The notes below the pieces were generated by a model. It was not told the origin of the DNA. It saw only the letters and a list, made by a program, of their open reading frames with translations, and ran no database searches. The position numbers and the translations under genes are program-made. A stretch of 64,000 nucleotides of DNA from Cololabis saira (Eukaryota > Chordata > Actinopteri > Beloniformes > Belonidae): assembly GCF_033807715.1 (NCBI RefSeq), contig NC_084601.1, positions 15,926,690 to 15,990,689 on the forward strand. The letters run 5' to 3'. Below are positions 23,451-34,192 of the stretch, in pieces. Every line of letters begins with the position of its first letter. The first letter of the stretch is position 1.

Positions 23451-23880
23451 TTTTTATAATAAAATCGCCGCGAGCCGCCAGTCGCTCTCGCGCTGACTCC
23501 CGCTTCCTGATTCAAACATCTGCCGGCCCCGCCCCCTGACCAATCAGTGGCGAGTAGGGTGATGACGGCCCCGCCCCCCGACCAATCAGTGGCGAGTAGG
23601 GTGATGACGGCCCCGCCCCCCGACCAATCAGTGGCGAGTATGGTGATGACGGCCCCGCCCCCCGACCAATCAGTGGCTAGTATGGTGATGACGGCCCCGC
23701 CCCCCGACCAATCAGTGGCGAGTATGGTGATGACGGCCCCGCCCCCCGACCAATCAGTGGCGAGTAGGGTGATGACGGCCCCGCCCCCCGACCAATCAGT
23801 TCCCTGTAATGTGGTGACCTCAGAAATATTCCGGGCTCAGCCCGGTTACAACCTTGGCAGAATGGTTACAGAAAAACTAA
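23451..23880 (-). mobile_element. Nested Harbinger-like miniature element, rearranged
   Basis: Reading minus-strand, the sequence matches the interior of the element at 33118-33641: the AATGGTTACAGAAA, CTCAGCCCGG, CCGCTTCCTGATTCAAAC and TAATAAAATCG landmarks appear in reverse order. The terminal repeats are not visible, so only an internal fragment remains, swollen by the 42-bp minisatellite. Confidence 0.8.
23526..23806 (+). repeat. 42-bp minisatellite, seven CCAATCAG copies
   Basis: CCAATCAG recurs every 42 bp from about 23540 to 23792. Each unit carries a GC box (GGCCCCGCCCC) and a CCAAT box. Because 42 is a multiple of 3, it creates a fake open frame with a 14-residue peptide repeat (VMTAPPPDQSVAS). 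Confidence 0.92.
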
Positions 23881-24011
23881 TAATTAAAATAGTAGGGTTT
23901 TACTAATATTTATAACTTACAAATATTTAAAAAATTAGGAAAAAGTTCCAGACATTTTATCGCTATGTTGGTCTGTCCTAAGCCAGTAGGTCAAATGAAA
24001 GGAATAGCTGA

Positions 24012-24072
24012 GACTTAGCTCAGCCAGATTATTGCGGTCTTTGGTGCCAGAGGTTGGGAGTTCAAGCCTGGC
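24012..24072 (+). other. tRNA-like module, degenerate
   Basis: A-box-like TAGCTCAGCCAG is at 24016-24027 and B-box-like AGTTCAAGCC at 24059-24068. It occupies the same place as the modules at 10832 and 26876. Confidence 0.5.
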
Positions 24073-26516
24073 AATATGCCGAAATTTTTGTCAGCAATTT
24101 TTGTGTTTTTTTTACATCAAAATGTTCGTCTCTGTCCTGTGACGACGCACATTACTTCTCTCTTTCAAAAGTGTTACCGTGGCGACGCTAGACGCAAAAA
24201 AGCGCTCGTCCCCTTCATCTGATTGGTCCATATTTGATAGTTCTCCAAAAGTCACCAAATTTTGCATGCAAGCCAGGCCTGGCGATACATTTGATATTTC
24301 ATGGTTTGCATTAATGGGCGTGGCCCAACGGCTCAACAGCGCCCCCTAGAATACTTTTCTCTGCCATAACTTTTGAATGGTTTGACATAAAGAGTCGTGG
24401 GTGGTGTCATGGGACTCGGTATTGAGTCCTTGACCTTCATTGGCCTGAATTAGCCCCGCCCCTTCTTCTGATTGGTTGTCCCGATTTTCTGCCATAACTT
24501 TTGAATGGTTTGACATAGAGAGTCGTGGGTGGTGTCATCAGACTCTGTATGGAGTCCTTGACCTTCATTGGCCTGAATTAGCCCCGCCCCTTCTTCTGAT
24601 TGGTTGTTCCTCTTTTCTGCTATAACTTTTGAATGGTTTGACATAGAGAGTCGTGGGTGGTGTCATTTCTGATGCTTATGGGGGGCGGTGGACGTGAGTG
24701 CGAGGGCCCGTTCATCGCTGCTTGCAGCTTTAATTATTATTATTATTATTATTTTCCTGACAAAGTGAAGGCCTTTTTGCCCCCCTTAACATGCCCAAAA
24801 AGTCACCAAATTTTGCACCCTAGTCAGGCCTGGCGAAAAATTTGATATTTAATGGTTTCCATTAATGGGCGTGGCAAATTGGCTCAACAGCGCCCCCTTG
24901 AAAACTTTGTGCCTCAAGCCCCACGATACGGTTTGACGTACATGCACGAAAATCGGTACACACCTGTATCATGGCGCAACTGAAAGAAAAGTCTCTTGGC
25001 GTCATGCCCGAAACCGAACAGGAAGTCGGCCATTTTGAATTAGTCGTGTCATTTTGGCGAAATTTATGCCATTCCTTCGAAAGTTAATTCAGCCCGAACC
25101 GTAACATGCCCCCAAGTGTGTTATACATCAAAATGTGCGTCTCCATCCTGCGACAACACGCATTACTTTTCTCTTTCAAAAGCGTTACCGTGGCGGCGCT
25201 AGACGCCAAAAAGCGCGCCCACCCTTCATCTGATTGGTTCAACAGAAAAAACTTTGTGCCTCAAGCCCCATAATACGGTTTGACGTACATGAACGAAAAT
25301 CGGTACACACCTGTATCATGTCGCAACTAAAAGAAAAGTCTCTTGGCGCCATGGCCGAAACCGAACAGGAAGTCGGCCATTTTGAACATTCTGAATTAAT
25401 TGCGTAATTTTGGAGCAATATATGCCATTCCTTCGAGAGTTAATTCAGCCCGAACCGTATCGTGAACCCAGATGTGTTATACATCAAAATGTGCGTCTCC
25501 ATCCTGCGACTACACGCATTACTTTTCTCTTTCGAAAGTGTTACCGTGGCGATGCTAGACGCCAACAAGCGCACCCCCCCTTCATCTGATTGGTCCATAT
25601 TTGATAGTTCCCCAAAAGGCACCAAATTTTGCATGCAAGCCAGGCCTGGCGATAAATTTGATATTTCATGGTTTGCATTAATGGGCGTGGCAAAATGGCT
25701 CAACAGCGCCCCCCGGAAAACTTTGTGCCTCAAGCCCCACAATACGGTTTGACGTACATGCACGAAAAACGGTACACACCTGTATCATGTCGCAACTTAA
25801 AGAAAAGTCTCTTGGAGCCATGGCCGAAACCGAACAGGAAGTCAGCCATTTTGAATTAATTGTGTAATTTTGGCACAATTTATGCCATTCCTTCGGCAGT
25901 TAATTCAGCCCGAACCGTAACGTGCACCCAGGTGTGTTATACACCAAAATGTGCGTCTCCATCGTGCGACACCACGCATTACTTTTCTCTTTCAAAAGTG
26001 TTACCGTGGCGATGCTAGACGCGAAAAAGCGCACCCACCCTTCATCTGATTGGTCCATATTTGATAGTTCTCCAAAAGTCACCAAAATTTGCATGCAAGC
26101 CAGGCCTGGCGATAAATGTGATATTTCATGGTTTGCATTAATGGGCGTGGCCTAACGGCTCAACAGCGCCCCCTAGAATACTTTTCTCTGCCATAACTTT
26201 TGAATGGTTTGACATAGAGAGTCGTGGGTGGTGTCATGGGACTCTGTAATGAGTCCTTAAGCTTCGTTGGCCTTAATTAGCCCCGCCCCTTCTTCTGATT
26301 GGTTGTCCCGATTTTCTGCTATAACTTTTGAATGGTTTGACATAGAGAGTCGTGGGTGGTGTCATCAGATTCTTTATGGAGTCCTTGAACTTCATTGGCC
26401 TGAATTAGCCCCGCCCCTTCTTCTGATTGGTTGTCCTTTTTTTATAATAAAATTGCCGCGAGCCGCCAGTCGCTCTCGCGCTGACTCCCGCTTCCTTATT
26501 CAAACGTCTGCCGGCC

Positions 26517-26670
26517 CCGCCCCCTGACCAATCAGTGGCGAGTAGGGTGATGGCGGCCCCGCCCCCGACCAATCAGTGGCGAGTAGGGTGATGACGGCCC
26601 CGCCCCCCGACCAATCAGTGGCGAGTAGGGTGATGACGGCCCCGCCCCCCGACCAATCAGCTCCCTGTAA
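26517..26670 (+). repeat. 42-bp minisatellite, four copies
   Basis: Same repeat as at 23526, with CCAATCAG near 26527, 26568, 26611 and 26653. One copy is one C short. The flanks are the same nested miniature element. Confidence 0.88.
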
Positions 26671-26875
26671 TGTGGTGACTTCAGAAATATTCCCGGCTCA
26701 GCCCGGTTACAACCTTGGCAGAATGGTTACAGAAAAAGTAATAATTTAAATAGTAGGGTTTTACTAATATTTATAACTTACAAATATTTAAAAAATTAGG
26801 AAAAAAAAGTTCCAGACATTTTATCGCTATGTTGGTCTGTCCTAAGCCAGTAGGTCAGATGAAAGGAATAGCTGA

Positions 26876-26936
26876 GACTTAGCTCAGCCACATTATTGCG
26901 GTCTTTGCTGCCAGAGGTCGAGAGTTCAAGCCTGGC
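26876..26936 (+). other. tRNA-like module, degenerate
   Basis: A-box-like TAGCTCAGCCAC is at 26880-26891 and B-box-like AGTTCAAGCC at 26923-26932, as in units 1 and 5. Confidence 0.5.
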
Positions 26937-27084
26937 TTGAAATGCCAAAATTTTTGTCAGCAATTTTTGTGTTTTTTTTACATCAAAATGTTCGTCTCTG
27001 TCCTGTGACGACGCACATTACTTTTCTCTTTCCCCTTCTTCTGATTGGTTGTCCCGATTTTCTGCCATAACTTTTGAATTTGAG

Positions 27085-27240
27085 TGGAGTTTGCGCGCGC
27101 AGCTCCCGCGGGGGGAGGGGCTGATGTTCAGCGCGGCCGCCATCTTGGTCGAGGCGCCGCATTGACTGCCTGAGAACGTCGGGCGTGGCCGCCATCTTGG
27201 ATCGGTATCGCTTTAACTCTAGAGCGTTCACTTCTATTGT
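27085..27240. promoter_or_regulatory. CpG-rich patch with two YY1-type motifs
   Basis: GCCGCCATCTTGG occurs twice, at about 27136 and 27188, in a GC-rich stretch with GCGCGCGC. The motif is the consensus for YY1, known in promoters and in 5' ends of some retroelements. No coding start is evident, and the origin of the inserted DNA is unknown. Confidence 0.5.
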
Positions 27241-27420
27241 GGAAGGAGGTGTCTGCATAAGTAAAATAACTATAACTCACTTGATTTTCAACCGATTTTC
27301 ACGCGGTTTGCTTTGTTACAAACGGCAGACATGTAGCTATGATACAGGATGCTTGATGTACGTTAAATATGCAAGCTTTCATGCTAAAATACGTTCTGCA
27401 GGTAGTCACACTTCAGGTAT

Positions 27421-27518
<98 letters not shown>

Positions 27519-27528
27519 GCACACACAA
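27421..27528. repeat. Compound microsatellite (AC)n(AT)n(AC)n
   Basis: Nearly symmetrical: AC repeats flank about 70 bp of AT. It creates spurious open frames on both strands. Confidence 0.95.
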
Positions 27529-27955
27529 TATACACAATACAAAATACAGTATAGCATATTAATGAATGTATTAATATATTTGAATAACAGACATAACAAG
27601 CTTAAAAACAAAAAACATAACGGATGACAGCATACAATTGTCATAATGGAGAAAAAAAAGAAACATTTGGAAGGAGTGTGTGTGTGAGGAATTGTATATT
27701 AGTGTTATAAATTGAAATTATATAATAATGCAATCGCTATGATATATAATTTTACAATATAATACAGTCAAAAATATATGAAATGAAGCAACATACAATG
27801 CAATAATACAATATGCTATATTACTGGGTACGCTAATATGAAATAACAACATGTAATATAATATGGTATAATAGATTAATATAATATCATACATTCTGGA
27901 CCATGAGATACAGCTGTACTGTATGATCGTCGTTCATTTGAGTGATCTGATTTTT
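27529..27955. other. AT-rich segment inside unit 6, no gene
   Basis: AT-rich and low-complexity, with many ATAAT words. It has no match to other array units and shows no domain. Confidence 0.6.
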
Positions 27956-28412
27956 TTTTTCATGGTTTGCATTAATGGGCGTGTCCTCACGGCTCAACAG
28001 CGCCCCCTAGAATACTTTTTTCTGCCATAACTTTTGAAAGGTTTGACATAGAGAGTCGTGGGTGGTGTCATGGGACTCGGCATTGAGTCCTTGACCATAA
28101 TTGGTGACAATTAGCCCAGTCCCTTTTTCTGATTGGTTGTCCCTATTTTCTGCTATAACTTTTGAATGTTTTGACATAGAGAGTCGTGGGTGGTGTCATG
28201 GGACTCTGTAATGAGTCCTTGATCTTCTTTGCCCTGAATTAGCCCCGCCCCTTCTTCTGACTGGTCGTCCCTTTTTTCTGCTATAACTTTTGAAGGGTTT
28301 GACATAGGAAGTCGTGGGTGGTGCCATTTCTGATATGCTTATGGGGGGCGGTTGAGCTGAGTGCGAGGGCCCGTTCATTGCTGCTTGCAGCTTTAATTAT
28401 TATTATTATTAG

Positions 28413-31400
28413 TTGTAACATGTTGTAGCCTACCAGTAGATACAAAGAGTAAGTTGCTGCCAGGTCATTGGGGGTGTCGGGAACTGGTTCTGCTGGCGCT
28501 CAAGCGGCACTGAAAGTCCTCGTTTCATGCCCACGTTGCCCATGCAGAATTCTGCGAGCAGATATTATTCTGCACGTGTTCCTGAGTTTATGGAGCATGC
28601 AAGCACCTCGCCTTCACGACACCACAGATGATCTCTGAGGCAACGAGAGCGGCCGTGTGGGTGTCTGTCGGCACATCCAGGTGATTTAATCACTGACGCT
28701 TTAAGGAAGCACAGTCCGAAGCTTAGATATGTGAGATGTCCATCAGTTGATAGGAACTAGTTATATGTTATATGTCGAACTTTATATCATCAACCAATAG
28801 ATCTGCAGTTATTAGTTTCTCACAGCTCCCATTTCACCCCCCTCCCCCATCTATCTTGTGAAGCTGGCGTAAGAGAAAAACAGAAGCCACAAGTAAAGTG
28901 GCAGATATTCGTTTTATTATGATTATTTCTATCTTAATTTTTTAAGGAGGAGGGGAGACAACCAACTGACCCTTATTCATGTGCCCACTGACATGATGAC
29001 AGAGCAGCAGGAAGGGCGACTGGTTGGGCCTCAAGCATTTTTCTTTCTTTTTTTTTTTTTTTTTAATGCACTTGTCAGCAGCCCCAAAGCAGCCATGAAA
29101 GGCCAATCTATCCTGACACAGCATGTGTTAAGTGGCTGCTTTAACAAGTGCTGCAACTAATTGGCTGTGTTTGAGCTCTCTATTCATTAACTGTAGGTGT
29201 CAAGCCATTCCAGCAGACAGGTGTGTCCATTTCCTTAGTTTTAATCTTCATCGTTTCTTACTCGGACGATTCCTTTCCTTTTGCTCTCTCCTGCTCTGTA
29301 ATTCACACGAGGTATCTCGTGCCATCTGAGCACGTCCTCCACTTCAGCACGGATCTGATTAGCCATAGAAGCCAATGTGGGGGAGAGAAAAAAAATGCAT
29401 TGTGCAGCAGGCGAGCACATGTGCAGTGCATGTGTTTCCTAATTAGCACCCGGGCTTTAAATCTCTTCAGCCTGTGAAGATATGGAGATGGAGAAATGAG
29501 CTCATGAATTTACTATGCACCCGTATAAACACACGCAGCAAACAGACCATTTGCAATGATTATTTACTGAAAATATGAGCAAACGATTGATAAATGATTT
29601 CAGATATGAAATATCAAATGACTGAAATAAAATGCAAGCGCAATAGTGGAAGCCTTTTTGTCCACTTGTTTGAGCGATGCTTTGAATGAATGATACAACA
29701 AATGCAGTAAAAAGAAAGACAGGAATTTATATTCTTCTTTGATCCAAAGATTTAGTCCAGCTCCTTTGGGTCTGACGTAGATTTTCAGTGGAGAAGTACC
29801 AGTGGACGCAGAAGAAACGGGGCGCCATTGAATTGGCAATCAGAGAAAAATGAAGGATTGTGACGCAGGCAGAGCGACAACCAGGCTAAAGTCAACAAAA
29901 ATGCAAAGTCAATCACTCTGTAGTTAGAAAAACTGACAGAAAAATGCTGTAAAGTCGGCACAAATATGATTTGATTGTAGGAGTTGTCATGATAAATGTT
30001 TTCTTGGCAGAGCTGAGATGTGTTTAATGTTTTCAACTATAAAGTGCCAAATTATTCCAATAAATAAAAGTCAATTTGTTATTATTATTTTTTTTTTTAA
30101 TGACCAAGCTAAAGATGCAATTGATTGCACAGAGACCTTTCTTTGATACTGTTGTGGAAAAACCTATGAAATACTATGGTATGTTCTTTGCCACTAGGTC
30201 AATATCCAGACTGAAACTGAGAGCATCTAAGTTACCAAGAATACGACTTGAGACATGTAAATTTAATTAAGCATCCCCAATGTCCCAATGCAGAATGACA
30301 ATGAACAAAGGGAAGCATAATGATTCTGATAAACAGAGCTAATCTTTTAGGGACAAAGTATCAGTCTGCACACTCTTTACAAGCCTAAGTCTAAAAATGG
30401 TTTAATCCAAGTGGCCAAGGCTACGTTTTCCATCATATATACAATCCTCCATCCTGAGCAAGCACGAGGCCACTGTGGAAAGCAAAAACTCCCCCTGAAC
30501 AGGTGAAACCTCTGCAGAGCCAGGCTCCGGAGTGGAGGCTATCTGCCTCCACTGGTCGGGGTTGCATCTGGATTAACAACAGCACTTCTGGAACAAAAAC
30601 CTTTAAAAACAGAAGAGACCAAAGTGGAGATGTTTAGCCACAATCAACACAAACATTTCCTCCTAGTCATAAAGCACGATGATGCTTCACTCACGTTATC
30701 AGTTGATAATTTTACACAAAAAGATTATTCCAAGTTCTTCCTGGTTCTACGAGTTTTTCCTATGCTGCTTTTCCATTTTGGCTTAGTTTTTGTTCAATAA
30801 AGAAACAGAGCAACATATTATGCCAACCTTTTTTTTCGAATCACACAAGTGATTTAGTTTAGGGATAAAAAGGGATAAATTGAGAATGGTTAGAGTTAAA
30901 AAAAAAAGTTAAATGCAGCAATTCAGCACTGGGTCCTCCCTGTGAGACACAGTGGTGGTGGTATCATGGTTGGACCTTGTTTTGGTGCATCTGCACCAAC
31001 TTATGTATTTATTGGTGGACAAAGTTTAATCATAGAAAGGACATCTGTCTGATCTCAATCTCACCATAAAATGACCACAATTAAAAACCTGTTCTACAAA
31101 AAAGTGCTTAAAGAAGGATGAAGTTAATGTTGGGGAATGGCCGAGTAAAAGTACTAATAAAGTCAAACAGAAACAGTCTAAAGAGTACGGGAGACCAATC
31201 ACAGCATGTCAAAGGTGTTCTGTAAAGTGAAAATGGATAAAATTGCTGCACCCCCCTGGGCAGATCTATTTCCAGCTGTTGTTGCACAAGGGAACAAAGG
31301 TTTGTATAATGTTGCAATGCAAAGATATGACCAGATGGTATAAAGAAGTGTAAAAATGCCAATAATTGATCTTTGTGTCATTTCAAATGAAATGAAAAAG

Positions 31401-33117
31401 TTCTCAGAAATAGGATTAAATGTCCAGCAAAAAGTTCAGGCTCTGTTGGTGTTGACCAGATCGACATGCATTCCTGCCACCTGAACAATGTTGGTGCTGA
31501 CATATAATAACTAATACGCTTCTGTGTATTTTCCATGACAGATCACCTTCTCGGGGTCAGCTGTCAAAACACTGACAGCGTCAGCATCCCTGGTGTAAAC
31601 TGCTCTGGCTGACAACTCATCCCTGCTGAGTGAAACGGCTGCCAGAGAAGCCGGTCTGAATGCCAGCACTCCCCTGTAGTCTCTCACCGACAATGAGTGG
31701 GCCAACCTCGTCTCCGGGGTCAAGCTGCTAATCAAAACAAAGGCATTAGCTGTTCTTTTGTGGCGTACAACAAATGCTTCTGCAGCCCACTTCTGACTTT
31801 GCGTCGTTTTTGTTTACACTTAGCATCGAATCAAGTAATTCAAGCAATGCTAAACACACGGTGACAATCAAGCGATCGGCCCGATAATTGTTTCTTTTCA
31901 GTGCCGCCCCTTTTCTACTATTGACTCCTGAAAGGATGCGTTACTCAGTGACTCCAGCCAGCGATATTCCAGGGAGTGTGTGAGCATGGTTCGGAGAGGT
32001 GATCTCACCATTATCCCTTAGCTGCTCTTCTATTGTGAGGAGATCAAAGAGGTATTTATGCTCGACTGCCTGATATGTGCGTGCCACATCGGTGGAGAGA
32101 AGGATACTCAAATGCAAAATGAAAGCGTACGCATTAATAGATGAAAGGTTGCTGGCCCAAATTGTCAGATGGAAGTTCAAAAGGGCTTATCAGGCACCAA
32201 GCAGTTCAGCGTAATGTTATTACAGCAGAGCATTAGCGACACGTAAAAGCTCTACTAGTTGTTCTAGATTGGTTTGATATATTGGATCTTTTTGAAAATA
32301 CATGATTTCCTGTGGTGTGTAACCCTGGTTCAAGGGATGAGGTTTATCCAGAATTAACGGGGTGGGAATTCACGCTCCACAAGTTAAAAGACCAGACATG
32401 GTTTTAGCTAAATCTTAGCACAATACTAAACTCAGCTAAAATAATTTAAAGCAATTTATACAATCCGTAAGGTAAAGATAAGTCACGGAGGAACAACAAC
32501 CAAAATGCTCAACGTGATTAATGTGAAATTAAAAAAAGAAAAAAGGCTAAGACGCCAGAAATAACGCTACTAGATCATACAAGCTGCAGCCTCTGCTACA
32601 TGTCATTGCTGCAGCTACTAAGTTAATGTATTCAGATGACTGTAGTTCTAAGCAAGTCAGACTTTTAAAGAAATTGAAATCTGTGCATGTTTTTGATCGT
32701 TTAAGATTCCATCTGTGCAACAAGCACTGAGCATGTTGGTGCAACTGTCACTAGTCAATCTTTGGTAGGCATTTTTCTTTTGTTTTCAAGAACACTCCAG
32801 AAGTGATGGGCCATCACAGCAGTAGTTAAACTGCCTGTAGGATGTTGGCAGCTTTGGTGCATATTCATTGTAGTGCAGACATCATGAGAACAGTGATCAT
32901 CATCGCAGAGTCATGAGTTTATGAGTTTATGAGTCATGCTAGTAAGACAAAAATATATATCAGTGCCACTTTTAAGGCTCTTGTGCAAAATCTGGTGCTG
33001 ACATTATCTGGGATGGATTGACTGCAGTAAGTTAACAAAAATAAAATGTGACAGATGGTCCAACTTCAGCAAATTTAATACATTGTCTGCATACAGACGG
33101 GTCAAAACGTACATCTG
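28413..33117. other. Long stretch without recognised genes
   Basis: AT-rich DNA with short open frames only. Noted within it are a poly-T run near 29050-29063, a fish interspersed-repeat fragment (30450-30600, listed separately), and at about 30930-31090 a GTGGTGGTGGTATCATGG stretch faintly resembling a Tc1/mariner transposase remnant. Nothing supports a host exon. Confidence 0.5.
30450..30600 (+). repeat. Fragment of a common fish interspersed repeat
   Basis: It shares GAGCAAGCAC, the ACTGTGGAAAG and AAAAACTCCCC words, an AACAGGTGAAACCT stretch and CTGGTCGGGGTT with 62550-62680. I recognise it as widespread in teleosts but do not name the family. Confidence 0.6.
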
Positions 33118-33641
33118 TGGCCCTTTCGCACTAGTCCCGCCTCAGCTCGGTTCTACCCGCCACGGCCCGTCTTGCGCTTTTGCACTAGGGGCTGAGACGG
33201 GTAGAGCCGCTCCAAGCCGATACTATTTCTGTAACCATTCTGGCGAGGTTCTATCCGGGCTGAGCCGGGACTATTTCTGACGTCACCACCCTCCGCGCCA
33301 CTGATTGGTCGGGGGGCGGGGCCGTCAGACGTTTGAATCAGGAAGCGGGAGTCAGCGCGAGCGTGACTCGCAGCGATTTTATTATAAAGCGCAAAACGTG
33401 GCTGAGGAGAGAATTAAAAAAGCGATGTAGACGGGCTGTTTTACTCTCAGCCGCTCGCGGCTCCAGCTGATTTCGTATCAGCGCCGACATGAACAAAGCG
33501 GTTGCGCAATCGAGTACATCACAGCAGCTTCACCCCAACCCCCCCACTTCTCCCCTGGCTGTGGAAAAACAAACGGGGACAAAACGGGTAGAGGCGTGAC
33601 GAGCCGAGTCGGGCCGAGTAAGGACTAGTGCAAAAGGGTCA
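33118..33641. mobile_element. PIF/Harbinger-like miniature element, solitary copy
   Basis: Left end TGGCCCTTTCGCACTAGTCC and reverse-complemented right end TGACCCTTTTGCACTAGTCC match at 18 of 20 positions. The 524-bp interior has the same modules as the copy at 58255 and as the fragments nested in the array. Flanking triplets are CTG and CTT, so the target duplication is imperfect here; the 58255 copy gives a clean TTA. No transposase. Confidence 0.8.
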
Positions 33642-33644
33642 CTT

Positions 33645-34192
33645 GAGCTTCGATGCAGAAGTGACAGAAAAATTGACATCATGGCATTTCCAACAAAACA
33701 AGAATGCTTTAGACAGTCTGAGACTATAGGCCTCCCCTAGAGAGTGTATAAAGCCCCCCCCCCCAACAATACACACTCAAATAAAAGAGTTCTCTTTTTA
33801 GAGTTATATAATTTTTATCATGTTTCACTCAAGCATAAAACAGATTTTAAACAATAAATGAGGAAACATCTCTCATAATATAACAAATAATCTCTTATTA
33901 ATCTGTCTGTCAACACCTTTTTTTTAACATTTTAAACTCATTTTAACATTTCCATCTATGCTTACTATCTTATAATTTTAGACATTTTATAATTTAAAAT
34001 TATTTTAAACATTCAACTTTTCAATTGTTTCAAAAAAATAATTAAAATGTGTCTCATTGATAACTAAAAATGTGTGTTCTTACCACCACATTCTTTGAAA
34101 GAAAATAAAAATCACTAACATCTTTTCAAACATCTTAAACATGTCCATCTGGTCTTAACATTTCTTGGAGCACACTTTTGAACAGTATCATT
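33645..34192. other. AT-rich, no gene
   Basis: Contains a C run at 33757-33765 and AT-rich low-complexity sequence, and leads directly into the transposase pseudogene on the minus strand. Confidence 0.6.

Larger units (their letters stand above)
21764..24734 (+). repeat. Array unit 5
   Basis: Long form. Standard blocks run to about 23440, followed by a nested miniature transposon with an expanded minisatellite (23451-23880), a tRNA-like module, a further short block, two GC-box/CCAAT modules and the tail. Confidence 0.87.
24752..28397 (+). repeat. Array unit 6, with internal foreign segment
   Basis: Standard blocks (AATTCAGCCCGAACCGT near 25086, 25442 and 25904) lead into a nested miniature element with minisatellite (26442-26740), a tRNA-like module, and the start of a short block to about 27080. 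A non-homologous segment then runs from about 27085 to 27955. The unit resumes with CATGGTTTGCATTAATGGGC at 27961 and ends with the tail at 28397. (TTA)n runs to 28412 and the array stops. Confidence 0.83.

Noticed and set aside
23547..23906. Open frame with a 14-residue peptide repeat
   Set aside because: It is the translation of the 42-bp minisatellite, whose length is a multiple of three; no start context or conservation supports a protein.
27185..27562. Open frame across the AC/AT microsatellite
   Set aside because: The Tyr-Ile and Thr-His runs are translations of dinucleotide repeats.
8625..28412. CRISPR-like array
   Set aside because: Units are kilobases long and the spacers are (TTA)n microsatellites; this is a eukaryotic repeat array.
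8625..28412. Helitron
   Set aside because: The tail has a hairpin near the end, but there is no CTRR terminus, no TC start and no Rep/helicase frame. The TTA-rich junctions suggest something else.
30930..31090. Tc1/mariner transposase remnant
   Set aside because: Only one short GGGG-IMV-like stretch resembles the family; too little to annotate as a feature.
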